From positions 1 through 36,699 of the IMG/VR virus record IMGVR_UViG_3300042922_000438: a stretch of DNA of 36,699 bases; one strand, given 5' to 3'. The position numbers and the translations under genes are program-made. Numbering within the stretch: the first letter of the stretch is position 1; each line of letters opens with the position of its first letter. Under the pieces are notes generated by a model. That model searched no databases. It saw nothing but the letters and a program-made list of their open reading frames with translations, and was not told where the DNA came from. This DNA comes from a virus. Positions 14,917 through 22,794 of the stretch are shown here, in pieces.

Positions 14917-17898
14917 ATGCAACAAGGGGTGAGTGTCATAAAATGGGCTGATTACCGCAATAAGATTTTACAGGACCTCGACGTTGAGGCTTTCTTTTCA
15001 AGTGAGCTAAAGAATATACAGCGTAGAGGAATGGAAATCAAAGCAGAATGTCCATTCAAGCATCTACACATGGACCAGACCGACAAAACTCCTTCACTCA
15101 CCGTCAACTTGAGGCGTGGCGTTTACATCTGCCAAACCTGTAGGACTAAGGGTAATGCTCATACATTATACAAGTTCTTATACAACCTCACTAGTGAGCA
15201 GGCTTGGCTAGAGCTAGGCGATGAGTTGAAGATCGAGAGACCGGACAGCACTAAGCCGGCTAGACCGGACATTGATGTTGATCTTGTAGCTACCTACCAC
15301 CAAGAGCTTATGAAGTTGACTGGGCCTTTGCGCCAGATATTGCGGGAGCGCCGCGGCTTCACGGATGAGACGCTTAAAAGGTTTCAGCTTGGTTGGGACG
15401 GGGAGCGCGTTACCATTCCTATCTATGATGAGTTCGGTACACTTGTGAACTTTCGTAAGTACAAGTGGAACTCTGATGGGGACCAGTTCAAACTCGTCAA
15501 CTACACCGATGAGCAGGGTAATACTTATGGTGAACTTCGTATATTCGGCATAGAAAATCTTGTCAATGACGAGGTTACTGAAGTAGTATGGTCTGAAGGT
15601 GAAACAGACCGTATCATTGCTGAGCAGTACGGCTTTCATACAGCGTGCCCTACATCTGGTGCAGGTTCTTGGAAGCCTGAGTGGATAAAGTACTTTAGGA
15701 ATAAGAAGCGCGTTTATCTTGCTCAGGATAACGACAGCGCTGGTCATATAGCTAACCAAAAGCTAGCGGCGAAGTTGTGCAGGGTAGTGGAAGTGTTTAT
15801 CGTGCAATGGCCTGACGATTTCCCTGACAAGGGCGACATCACAGACTTCTTTACCAAGTGTGGCTACACAGCTGAGGACTTCCGCAAGCTACTAGATAGC
15901 GCTAAGAAATACGTGGACCCACTTGTAGATACCTCGCTTGCAAACGAAACCGAGACTGTAGATGTTCACCTTGCCGAGTCTGCAAGTGCTAGCCTTTATG
16001 GTAAGCGTATCCAGATACCTGTAATGTTATCAGGTAAGGATACTACACCGTACCTCGCACCTAAGAAGCTCTTCGCCACTTGTGGTGATAATGCTGACTC
16101 TGAGAAGAAACTCTGCCAAAAATGTTCGCTGTGCCCCCTCGCTGGTGAAATGCGTAAAGAGTTCACCGCTGCGGATAAAGGCCTTATGAAGCTTATAAAG
16201 TGTAACGACCGACAGGCTGAAGAAGAACTTATAAATATCCTCGGCATTAATCCTAAGTGTCCTGCGTGGAAAATAGATGTTGAGCAGTACATGAACCTTG
16301 AGGAACTGCGTATGATACCTAAAGCTGACTCTAACTTCGGGTTTGCCAGGGAACATGATTACGTCGTTCGTACGGGGTATTACCTTGGTGAGCAACTCAA
16401 GACTAACAAGCGGTACACCATGGTTGGCCACATGTATCCTGATCCGCATACTATGCAGGCCACATATCTCTTTGATCGGGCGTATCCTGAGAAAGACCTT
16501 GTAGGTGACTTCGACTTATCTGAAGACATTATTGATTCACTCAAGATCTTCCAGCGAAAACCTGGCCAGTCTGTAAAAGACAAGTTTGACGAAATACACC
16601 GTGATATTGAGCGTAACGTTACCTACGTATGGGAGCGGCGTGATGTATCTACAGCTGTTGATCTTGTGTACCATACAGCATTGAATTTTTATTTCCAAGG
16701 ACAGTTCGTAAGAAGAGGCTGGGGAGAACTCCTGATAATTGGCGACTCTGGCCAGGCTAAGTCTACAATGGTGCAACACATCATGGAGCACTATAAACTT
16801 GGCGAAATGCACTCAGGCGAGTCATCTCGTAGAACAGGCCTCGTGTACAACATGCAACAGAATAACAAGCGCTGGTTCTTGGTATGGGGGGCGTTTCCAC
16901 TTAATGACGGAGGACTTGTTTGTATCGACGAGCTATCGGGTATCTCGGAAGACGATCTTGCCTCAATGTCAGACGTACGATCCTCAGGTATTGCAAAGAG
17001 TACAGGAGTTATTACAGCAGAAACTACAGCGAGAACTCGAGCTATCTATATATCGAATCCTCGCAACGGGCAGCAGCTCAAAACCGAGACCCACGGCGTA
17101 TCCTCAATCCTTAAGCTGTTCGGTAAGACCGAGGACGTACGACGTTTGGACCTGGCCGTGTCTGTAGCTTCTGGCGATATCGATGAAGCATTGATCAATG
17201 TCGACATTGAAACTATCCCTGAGGTTCCGCATGTTTACAATTCAGACATCTGCAATACTCGAGTACTATGGGCTTGGTCTCGAAGACCTGAGGATATCAA
17301 GTTCACCCCAGAAGCCGTTTCTACAATTCTTGAAAGAGCAACGGAAATGGGACGAAAGTATAGTTCAAAGGTGCCCCTTGTGGAAGCCGCTGATCAGCGG
17401 ATTAAAATTGCAAGACTTTCAGTATCAGCTGCTGCATGCGTATTTTCCACGGGTGACGGGAAAGACGTTGTTGTTGAAAAAGATCATGTCGACTTTGTAG
17501 TTGAGTTCCTGAACAAGATCTACAGCAGTAAGAGTATGGGCTACGACAAACTCAGTGAAACTGTTTATGCTCAGAGCGATGCCTCTAGAGATAACATTAC
17601 TGAGCTGGTCAAGAAGTTCCTCATCCTGCCGCTGCCTGATCACAACGAAATGATTGACGTGCTCTACAAGCTTGCTTACTTCAATAGGAATACCCTTGAA
17701 GATTACACTGGTCTGTCACGCGATGACCTAAAACTCTTACTTAAGTTCCTCACCATGAACCACCTTGTAGAAAAGTACAAGAGTGACTACAGACGTTTGC
17801 CACTTGGTACAGAGTTCATGGACTACATGATTGCACACCGCGTGACTGACAAAGAGGTTGAAGAGGCGCGTAAGAATCATTATAGCCCTGAATTTTAA
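14917..17898 (+). CDS. Primase-helicase fusion: CHC2 zinc finger, TOPRIM, MCM-like AAA+ helicase
   Basis: This is a 993-residue protein. CHC2 zinc finger: C45, H49 (or H51), C72 and C75. TOPRIM: WSEGETDR (about 226) and LAQDNDSAG (about 270). A second Cys cluster follows in the middle (TCGDNADSEKKLCQKCSLC). The C-terminal half is an MCM-type AAA+ ATPase: Walker A GDSGQAKS (609-616), close to the MCM signature GDPG-AKS; Walker B VCIDE (D671, E672), YISNPRNG sensor (about 711) and EDVRRLDL arginine-finger region. Bacterial and phage helicases at forks are usually DnaB-like, so MCM fused to primase is unusual. The start could also be GTG 14929, which has AAGGGG close by. Confidence 0.85.
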   Translation: MQQGVSVIKWADYRNKILQDLDVEAFFSSELKNIQRRGMEIKAECPFKHLHMDQTDKTPSLTVNLRRGVYICQTCRTKGNAHTLYKFLYNLTSEQAWLELGDELKIERPDSTKPARPDIDVDLVATYHQELMKLTGPLRQILRERRGFTDETLKRFQLGWDGERVTIPIYDEFGTLVNFRKYKWNSDGDQFKLVNYTDEQGNTYGELRIFGIENLVNDEVTEVVWSEGETDRIIAEQYGFHTACPTSGAGSWKPEWIKYFRNKKRVYLAQDNDSAGHIANQKLAAKLCRVVEVFIVQWPDDFPDKGDITDFFTKCGYTAEDFRKLLDSAKKYVDPLVDTSLANETETVDVHLAESASASLYGKRIQIPVMLSGKDTTPYLAPKKLFATCGDNADSEKKLCQKCSLCPLAGEMRKEFTAADKGLMKLIKCNDRQAEEELINILGINPKCPAWKIDVEQYMNLEELRMIPKADSNFGFAREHDYVVRTGYYLGEQLKTNKRYTMVGHMYPDPHTMQATYLFDRAYPEKDLVGDFDLSEDIIDSLKIFQRKPGQSVKDKFDEIHRDIERNVTYVWERRDVSTAVDLVYHTALNFYFQGQFVRRGWGELLIIGDSGQAKSTMVQHIMEHYKLGEMHSGESSRRTGLVYNMQQNNKRWFLVWGAFPLNDGGLVCIDELSGISEDDLASMSDVRSSGIAKSTGVITAETTARTRAIYISNPRNGQQLKTETHGVSSILKLFGKTEDVRRLDLAVSVASGDIDEALINVDIETIPEVPHVYNSDICNTRVLWAWSRRPEDIKFTPEAVSTILERATEMGRKYSSKVPLVEAADQRIKIARLSVSAAACVFSTGDGKDVVVEKDHVDFVVEFLNKIYSSKSMGYDKLSETVYAQSDASRDNITELVKKFLILPLPDHNEMIDVLYKLAYFNRNTLEDYTGLSRDDLKLLLKFLTMNHLVEKYKSDYRRLPLGTEFMDYMIAHRVTDKEVEEARKNHYSPEF

Positions 17899-17909
17899 GG
17901 AGGACTTAT

Positions 17910-18887
17910 ATGGCAATTCTTAGCAAGTTACCTTGCAAGGTTATCTCTACAGTTACTCAGCAAGAAGATGAAGAAGCGTGGCTTAAGGCGCGGAGCCGCG
18001 GCATTGGTGGTTCTGAGATCGGTGCTATCTGCGGCGTCAACAAATACTCCTCTCCTCTGTTGGTTTACCTTAAGAAAGCGCAAGGCTACGAGCCCGAGTT
18101 TTCTGACGCTTCTAAGGAGCGTATGCATTTCGGTCATATGCTTGAGCCTATCGTGGCGCAGGAGTTTGAGGCCCGCACAGGTCAGCGTGTTGCCGAATGT
18201 CCGGCTACTTTGCAGCACAAGAACTATGCCTACATGCTTGCCAACATTGACCGTTTCATTGTAGACGAGGAAGGCAATCCTGTAGGTGTCCTGGAGTGCA
18301 AAACCTCTGATGCTCGCTTGCTCAAGGACTGGGAGGAAGGAGAGTTCCCACGCTCTTACTACTACCAGCTTCAGTGGTACCTGCTTATCACTGGCCTTCA
18401 GTACGGCGCCATTGCATGCCTTGTAGGTGGTAACAGGTTTATCTACTACGAGGTGTATGCGGACGATGATCTACAAGAGGAAATGGTTCATGCTGCTGTT
18501 AACTTCTGGAACGACCATGTGCTTAAGCTTGTAGAACCTGCCATCTCTGGTAACGAAGCCGACAGTGAGTATATGAAGATCAAGCATCCTGAAGCCGTTG
18601 AAAAGAAGGAAGTATCTTACACCGATGTTGACATTGACGCTAAGGCGTCGGAAATTGTTGAACTGAAGCGTAACATCAAAGACCTTGAGGCCGAGCTCGA
18701 GGAAAAGATAAACACTTTCAAAGCGCTCATGGGTGATGCTGAGATTGCTAACACCATCAACCATACCATCAAATGGTCCAATCGCAAACAGAAGCGTGTA
18801 GATACCGAGCGCTTCAAGGTAGAGTATCCTCATATCTACAAGGCTGTTGAGAAGACCATCGAGTTCCGAGTGTTCACAGTTAAGTAA
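17910..18887 (+). CDS. YqaJ-type recombination exonuclease
   Basis: This is a 325-residue protein with AGGAGG before the ATG. Residues 20-210 match YqaJ/lambda-exonuclease nucleases: RSRGIGGSEIGAICGVNKYSSP, MHFGHMLEPIVAQEF, ANIDRFIVDEEGNPVGVLECKTS (Asp and the E-x-K active site) and YYYQLQWYLLITGL. A helical, charged C-terminal region (LKRNIKDLEAELEEKINTF) follows. It degrades one strand of dsDNA to feed strand annealing. No annealase is recognisable next to it, so the SSB-like protein at 14106 could serve as partner (inference). Confidence 0.9.
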   Translation: MAILSKLPCKVISTVTQQEDEEAWLKARSRGIGGSEIGAICGVNKYSSPLLVYLKKAQGYEPEFSDASKERMHFGHMLEPIVAQEFEARTGQRVAECPATLQHKNYAYMLANIDRFIVDEEGNPVGVLECKTSDARLLKDWEEGEFPRSYYYQLQWYLLITGLQYGAIACLVGGNRFIYYEVYADDDLQEEMVHAAVNFWNDHVLKLVEPAISGNEADSEYMKIKHPEAVEKKEVSYTDVDIDAKASEIVELKRNIKDLEAELEEKINTFKALMGDAEIANTINHTIKWSNRKQKRVDTERFKVEYPHIYKAVEKTIEFRVFTVK

Positions 18888-18896
18888 TCATCCGCG

Positions 18897-18921
18897 TCCC
18901 GGTGGTTCAGTGCTGCCGGGA
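18897..18921 (+). other. Hairpin in the gap after the exonuclease
   Basis: TCCCGG (18897-18902) pairs with CCGGGA (18916-18921) around a 13-nt loop. Only TTTA follows, too weak for a convincing terminator, and AGGAGG lies at 18925-18930. It may protect or process the mRNA. Confidence 0.4.
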
Positions 18922-18938
18922 TTTAGGAGGTGCAAGGC

Positions 18939-19094
18939 ATGGACTGGCGTGATAATCGTATAAAGCCAACGTTTTGGACAGTGTCGCTTCAGACATACCA
19001 ATATCTAATAGAAACAGGAGTGGTAAAAGATGCAAGTAAAGTTCGAACTCATAAAGGAAAACGCAAGGCTGCCAGAAAGAGGTCACGACATTGA
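18939..19094 (+). CDS. Small basic protein overlapping dut
   Basis: This 51-residue open frame has a strong AGGAGGTG 7-8 nt before its ATG. It begins MDWRDNRIKPTFWTVSLQTY and ends in a very basic tail (THKGKRKAARKRSRH). It overlaps the dUTPase gene by 65 bp. The strong ribosome site argues for translation; the basic tail could bind nucleic acid, or could simply be the out-of-frame reading of dut. No family is recognised. Confidence 0.5.
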   Translation: MDWRDNRIKPTFWTVSLQTYQYLIETGVVKDASKVRTHKGKRKAARKRSRH

Positions 19095-19536
19095 TGTAGG
19101 CCTGGATGTGTACACACCTGCAGCAGGTATTCTTCGCCCCGGCGTTAACACTATCCCTCTCGGTATCACCTGCCATGTGCCTGTAGGTTATGGCGCATTT
19201 CTGTATCCAAGGACGGGTATGGCGTCTGGCAAAGCGGTATGGGACATGGAAGTTGTTGCTAGCTCTTTGGGTGGTAAGACATTAGTGTCCGACGTTACCA
19301 GCGATGCAGTATCTATCATCGCTCACATGCCACCTATTGATCCAGGGTATACCGGTGAGATTAACGCTATTGTAACTAACAACAGTAATCTGCACATCAG
19401 ATATCCACTGCACACGCGGTTCGGCCAGCTTGTATTCTATCCCATTGCATACGCTGTACCTACACTGGCTGTAGATACATCTCGCGGTACTGGAGCATTT
19501 AACAGCACTGGAGCACAAGAAATAAAGAGGACGTGA
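19030..19536 (+). CDS. dut: dUTP diphosphatase (trimeric dUTPase)
   Basis: This hydrolyses dUTP to dUMP, preventing uracil incorporation and supplying the ThyA-family enzyme. Five motifs are present: HDIDVGLDVYTP (I), LYPRTGMAS (II), DPGYTGEINAIVTN (III), RFGQLV (IV) and RGTGAFNSTG (V; usual form RG-GGFGSTG). At 168 residues it is slightly long because of an insertion between motifs II and III. GGAGTGG precedes the ATG. It sits with dNMP kinase and dCMP deaminase in one operon. Confidence 0.9.
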   Translation: MQVKFELIKENARLPERGHDIDVGLDVYTPAAGILRPGVNTIPLGITCHVPVGYGAFLYPRTGMASGKAVWDMEVVASSLGGKTLVSDVTSDAVSIIAHMPPIDPGYTGEINAIVTNNSNLHIRYPLHTRFGQLVFYPIAYAVPTLAVDTSRGTGAFNSTGAQEIKRT

Positions 19537-19540
19537 TGTA

Positions 19541-19798
19541 TTGAAGCTGGCTAAGGGTAGCGTATCAGACAAGTGCATAGTGCACGAAAGTAATAATATT
19601 CATCGGTTTGAAACATACGTGGCAGTTGGTTTTGATCCTGCACCAAGCGTACATTATGAAGCAGACATCATATCATTATTCGAAGCAGCCATCATCCTCC
19701 GTAGCCTGTGCAACCAGCAATACAACGCTATGACGAAAGAAGAGCAAAAGCAATTCGATAGCGACTGGCAAGAATTATACGGAGGTGTACAACCATGA
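19541..19798 (+). CDS. Hypothetical protein (TTG start)
   Basis: This is an 85-residue protein starting at TTG 19541, with GAGG about 11 nt upstream; the nearby ATG 19536 is in another frame and stops at once. The N-terminal half looks beta (CIVHESNNIHRFETYVAVGF) and the C-terminal half helical and acidic (NAMTKEEQKQFDSDWQELY). Its stop overlaps the ATG of the dNMP kinase (ATGA), so it belongs to the operon. Function unknown. Confidence 0.65.
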   Translation: MKLAKGSVSDKCIVHESNNIHRFETYVAVGFDPAPSVHYEADIISLFEAAIILRSLCNQQYNAMTKEEQKQFDSDWQELYGGVQP

Positions 19799-20268
19799 TC
19801 TACATTGTAGAAGGTCCGGATGGTGCGGGCAAAACAACATTGGTTAATCGGTTGCAAGAAATGTTTGGCTATCCTGTGAAGCATCGCAACAAGCCTAAGA
19901 ACGAAGAAGAAAAGCAAATGATGCTGGCCGGCTACGCTTATGACATTGCAACTGGTGGTAACTTCATTTACGACCGCTGCTGGTATTCTGAGATGGTGTA
20001 TGGTCCTGTGATGCGCGATGCTAGTGTAATTACCGCTGACCAGATGGTAGCCCTCGAAGAAGCAATTGTTCGTAATGGCGGTGGCATCATAATCCACTGC
20101 ACAGATGCTACAAATATCTTGTGGAACCGGTGCACATCCCGCGGTGAAGACTACATTACATCTCGCGATACGCTTGACGATATTCGTGAAGGCTTCGAGC
20201 AATTATTGCATCATACACGTCATCTACTGCCGGTGGTTCGTTATGAGCTTAGTAAGAACATGCACTAA
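19795..20268 (+). CDS. Deoxynucleoside monophosphate kinase (thymidylate-kinase-like)
   Basis: This is a 157-residue P-loop kinase. Walker A GPDGAGKTT lies at residues 7-15, YDRCWYSEMVYG is the base-binding DRxxxS-type segment, and RGEDYI resembles the LID region. It is shorter than cellular Tmk (about 210), as in phage dNMP/deoxynucleoside kinases. It would phosphorylate dTMP or a modified dCMP made by the ThyA-family enzyme, or act as a nucleoside kinase. Sequence alone does not settle the substrate. Confidence 0.8.
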   Translation: MIYIVEGPDGAGKTTLVNRLQEMFGYPVKHRNKPKNEEEKQMMLAGYAYDIATGGNFIYDRCWYSEMVYGPVMRDASVITADQMVALEEAIVRNGGGIIIHCTDATNILWNRCTSRGEDYITSRDTLDDIREGFEQLLHHTRHLLPVVRYELSKNMH

Positions 20269-20896
20269 CTGCTGCGCTACTGCACCAGAAGGAGATCGCG
20301 CTACATTCTGCAAAGTGTGTGGCGCTCTCTACGATCTGTTGTACTGTAGCAAATGTGAAACATTCAAGGAACCTGACGGATTTTATTTCTACAAGAACGG
20401 CAAAAGTGCTGGGCACAAATACTCATACTGTAAGGCCTGTAGTAACAAGCGCCTCGGTGATTACCGTGATAAACAGACAACTGAGATGCGCATCGCTAAG
20501 CAGCAAGTAACGTTTGCTAACCGCCGCAGCGAAAGAGCGGATGACCTTGATACATGGAAAGAGTTCATGGCAAAGGTACCGTTCAGGGCCCTAACTGAGC
20601 AAGAGTGGCTTGAGGCCTGCTCGCTGTTCAAGGGCTGCGCGATATGCGGCTCAGAGACAATAGAGTTGCGCATGCTGTTCTTAAATGCAGATAATGGTGG
20701 TAGGTATACACCATGGAACGTGTTCCCATCATGCTCGTCTTGTGGCACTACCTACCAGAAAGAGCGTAACCCGTTTCTACGCATGGACCACTGGGTACAC
20801 GGCAAATTTCACGGTGCTGGTATGAATGCCGAAAGGCAACGTAAACTACTCGCATACCTTGTAGGTAGAGCGACGAAAGAAGGCGTGACATGGTAA
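20243..20896 (+). CDS. Zinc-binding HNH-like protein
   Basis: This is a 217-residue protein starting at ATG 20243 with GGTGG upstream; its first 26 bases overlap the kinase gene. It has four Cys pairs: CTNCC, CKVCG and CSKCE near the N-terminus and CKACSNKRLGDY, then a C-terminal CAICGS...NADNGGRYTPWNVFPSCSSCG segment that resembles a degenerate HNH/recombination-endonuclease-VII zinc fold (asparagine-rich loop between two CxxC). The usual catalytic His is not evident. It may be a DNA-binding protein rather than an active nuclease. Confidence 0.6.
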   Translation: MSLVRTCTNCCATAPEGDRATFCKVCGALYDLLYCSKCETFKEPDGFYFYKNGKSAGHKYSYCKACSNKRLGDYRDKQTTEMRIAKQQVTFANRRSERADDLDTWKEFMAKVPFRALTEQEWLEACSLFKGCAICGSETIELRMLFLNADNGGRYTPWNVFPSCSSCGTTYQKERNPFLRMDHWVHGKFHGAGMNAERQRKLLAYLVGRATKEGVTW

Positions 20897-21039
20897 TTCA
20901 CTACACTGCTGTTAACAAGCATCTGGAGCGTATCGCTGAGCGTGGTAAGTTAACCAAGCGCCAGATTCGTATGGCGCATAAGATCAACCTGTGGCACATG
21001 ACTGAAGTAAGGAGAGCCGGCCTATGGATGCAAGGGTAG
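20890..21039 (+). CDS. Small basic helical protein
   Basis: This 49-residue frame (MVIHYTAVNKHLERIAERGK, then LTKRQIRMAHKINLWHMTEVRRAGLWMQG) overlaps the preceding stop by 7 bp and the dCMP deaminase start by 16 bp, the overlapping style of the operon. It is predicted helical and basic. There is no clear ribosome site, so coupling to the previous gene would be needed. Function unknown. Confidence 0.5.
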   Translation: MVIHYTAVNKHLERIAERGKLTKRQIRMAHKINLWHMTEVRRAGLWMQG

Positions 21040-21422
21040 AAGTATTTAAGCGATTCACTCTTGATCTCGCCTCATTATCAAAATGTAAGCAGCGCGGCGT
21101 TGCAGCTATTATAACCGATAGCGAAATGTCTCAGGTGCATAGCATTGGAATTAACGGTGGGCCGAAGAAACTTATCAACTGCATGTGTGATTCAGAGGGT
21201 AAGGGAGGCTGCTTGCATGCAGAAGATAACTGTATCGCAAAGAATAGCTACATGGGCCCTGATAAGATTATGTTCATTACTCTGGCCCCATGTAAGCAAT
21301 GCGCAGCTAGAATCATTAATACACCCGGCGGTTTTAGCCGTGTTTACTACTTCGAAGACTGGAAGGAAGATGTAGGGTTGCGTCTCCTCCGCGCCGCTGG
21401 GATTCAGGTGATAAAGATATGA
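21024..21422 (+). CDS. dCMP deaminase (zinc-dependent cytidine deaminase fold)
   Basis: This is a 132-residue protein with catalytic GGCLHAEDNCIAK (zinc ligand H65, proton shuttle E67) and TLAPCKQCAARI (zinc ligands C90 and C93), as in phage dCMP deaminases. It converts dCMP to dUMP. GGAGAG precedes the ATG. Short Cys-containing segments (CMCDSEGKGGC) may bind a second zinc as in T4 Cd. Together with dUTPase it would feed dUMP to thymidylate synthesis, or lower dCMP if modified cytosine is made. Confidence 0.88.
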   Translation: MDARVEVFKRFTLDLASLSKCKQRGVAAIITDSEMSQVHSIGINGGPKKLINCMCDSEGKGGCLHAEDNCIAKNSYMGPDKIMFITLAPCKQCAARIINTPGGFSRVYYFEDWKEDVGLRLLRAAGIQVIKI

Positions 21423-21625
21423 GTTGCATAATATGCGGCAGTGGTAATAACGCTCTTGGGTATAGACGTGATTATGTAGTTTGCTGGACCTGCATTCGTA
21501 TGCTTAACATAGCCCTAGATGACTTCGCTACCAGGCGCTTGACTGGCGGTAAGTACGAAATATCTGCTACACCTGATCAAGCTAGAAACTGGCTTAGTAA
21601 ACCAAGACAGGAGTGGCCAATATGA
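21419..21625 (+). CDS. Small zinc-ribbon protein
   Basis: This is a 68-residue protein with CIICGS and CWTCIR giving a C-x2-C...C-x2-C zinc ribbon in the first 26 residues, and a helical C-terminus (TPDQARNWLSKPRQEW). The ATG overlaps the deaminase stop (ATGA). Likely a DNA- or protein-binding accessory factor; no specific family recognised. Confidence 0.65.
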   Translation: MSCIICGSGNNALGYRRDYVVCWTCIRMLNIALDDFATRRLTGGKYEISATPDQARNWLSKPRQEWPI

Positions 21626-21915
21626 TAGTACATCGTCTTGTGCACGAAATCCGCGAGCGAGATCCTACAGAAACTTTAGTGCTAGTTATGTTCGATTCGC
21701 TGCATACTTCGCAGTGGGCATTGATACGCGACCATGGATGCACTGTAGTTACTGAGGGCGGACTTAAGCTGGTTGCGGATAGTAAGTTCACATACATCTA
21801 CTGTGTGAACAATGGTCGTGTAAGTAAAGATGTTGTGGCCTTTCTTAAAACACTAAAGAAGGATCGTCTGTCTGCGGTGTACCTGAATAGTACGTACTTC
21901 TGGAACGAGGTGTAG
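21622..21915 (+). CDS. Hypothetical alpha/beta protein
   Basis: This is a 97-residue protein. ATG 21622 has AGGAG 8 nt upstream and overlaps the previous stop (ATGA); GTG 21613 overlaps the ribosome site and is rejected. Alternating hydrophobic strands (ETLVLVMFDSL, CTVVTEG, FTYIYCVNN) and helices suggest a small Rossmann-like fold. There are no catalytic motifs. Confidence 0.65.
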   Translation: MIVHRLVHEIRERDPTETLVLVMFDSLHTSQWALIRDHGCTVVTEGGLKLVADSKFTYIYCVNNGRVSKDVVAFLKTLKKDRLSAVYLNSTYFWNEV

Positions 21916-21918
21916 CTA

Positions 21919-22002
21919 ATGGCCAAAGCTTTTATATTCATGCTGTTTGTGCTTCTGTTACTAGGTATTGGCATCGGCTGGTTAATAGGAGGCGCTTTAT
22001 GA
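21919..22002 (+). CDS. 27-residue single-span membrane mini-protein
   Basis: ATG 21919 has GAGGTG 7 nt upstream. Almost the whole product is one membrane helix (FIFMLFVLLLLGIGIGWLIGG), and its stop overlaps the Nudix ATG (ATGA). The AGGAGG inside its 3' end also serves the Nudix gene. It resembles small phage membrane peptides that act on the host envelope. Function unknown. Confidence 0.6.
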   Translation: MAKAFIFMLFVLLLLGIGIGWLIGGAL

Positions 22003-22400
22003 AAAGGTATAACTGCATTATTGTGTACCACCATGCCATCGACCGTGTGCTTGTATGCAACCGTACTAAGGAGCCATACAACGGCAAACGTAACTTTGTA
22101 GGTGGCAAGGTTGAAGAATATGATGCTAGTTCTATGACTGCTGCATACAGAGAGCTACACGAAGAAACTGGAATCACAAGCGACCTTATTGACTTGAAGC
22201 ATATTATGGACTTTACGTACTATGATTCTGGCATAATTCTGGAATGCTTCGCTGGTAAGCTTAAAGGCTCCGTAGAACTAGCTGAGAGTGAGCATCCATT
22301 AGAATGGGTACACTCTGAGTGGTATTACTTTAATGATATAGACTGGTACGCTGGAGAGTGCAATATGGCTCACATGCTGCTGAATGTGAAGCTGCCATGA
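21999..22400 (+). CDS. Nudix hydrolase
   Basis: This is a 133-residue protein with GGKVEEYDASSMTAAYRELH running into EETGI. The catalytic REL-x-EE-x-G core (R51, E52, E55, E56) is intact, but the upstream Glu of the canonical Gx5E step is Asp/Ala with one extra residue. Nudix enzymes hydrolyse nucleoside diphosphates linked to another group, such as (d)NTPs, NAD or RNA caps. In this neighbourhood nucleotide-pool sanitation or removal of dCTP is plausible. Confidence 0.8.
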   Translation: MKRYNCIIVYHHAIDRVLVCNRTKEPYNGKRNFVGGKVEEYDASSMTAAYRELHEETGITSDLIDLKHIMDFTYYDSGIILECFAGKLKGSVELAESEHPLEWVHSEWYYFNDIDWYAGECNMAHMLLNVKLP

Positions 22401-22729
22401 ACGACAAATTATTCGCATATCTTGTAGACACCGCGTCGCCTCATGACGGCTTTCTAGATGTTGTTGTAGTTCCTGGGTCACAGTACCTCTCCTACGATCA
22501 GTTCTGTTGGCTGCAGAAACTTGACTACAAAGTTATCTTAGCTACTAGCCCACGGGTAGCGGAAAAATTGCGCGGTGTATTGATAAGCCGGTTGTTCATA
22601 TACTGTGAACACATGTGCGAGGTGAATACGCTAATTGTGGCGCGTCACCGCCTCGCTAGAGTAAAGGCGGGTGTATTGTATACCGCGTTCAAAGAAGATG
22701 TAAAGTGGAAAGAGACAAAAGATTTTTAA
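22397..22729 (+). CDS. Hypothetical protein at the end of the nucleotide operon
   Basis: This is a 110-residue protein. ATG 22397 overlaps the Nudix stop (ATGA), and GTG 22358 upstream is a weaker alternative. Strand/helix alternation (GFLDVVVVPGSQYL, DYKVILATSPRVAEKL, RLFIYCEHM, VNTLIVARHRLARV) gives a small alpha/beta fold, loosely similar in layout to the 97-residue protein at 21622. No motif is recognised. It is the last gene before the promoter and element B. Confidence 0.65.
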   Translation: MNDKLFAYLVDTASPHDGFLDVVVVPGSQYLSYDQFCWLQKLDYKVILATSPRVAEKLRGVLISRLFIYCEHMCEVNTLIVARHRLARVKAGVLYTAFKEDVKWKETKDF

Positions 22730-22736
22730 AACAACG

Positions 22737-22765
22737 TGTACGCGGATGTAAAAATGTGATATAAT
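22737..22765 (+). promoter_or_regulatory. Promoter upstream of element B
   Basis: TGTACG (22737-22742), 17-bp spacer, and TGA + TATAAT (22760-22765), an extended -10. Transcription would start near 22772, just before the hairpin. Confidence 0.78.
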
Positions 22766-22773
22766 ATAATTAA

Positions 22774-22787
22774 GGGGCGAAAGCCCC
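22774..22787 (+). other. GNRA-capped 5' hairpin
   Basis: GGGGC (22774-22778), GAAA tetraloop, GCCCC (22783-22787), followed by AAATTTT. It sits at the very 5' end of the predicted transcript. It is either an mRNA stabiliser or, with the short T-run, an early attenuator. Confidence 0.6.
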
Positions 22788-22794
22788 AAATTTT

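Noticed and set aside
20600-20800. Homing HNH endonuclease inserted in the operon
   Set aside because: The CxxC pairs fit a zinc fold, but a clear catalytic His-Asn-His order is not visible and the gene overlaps its neighbours in normal operon style.
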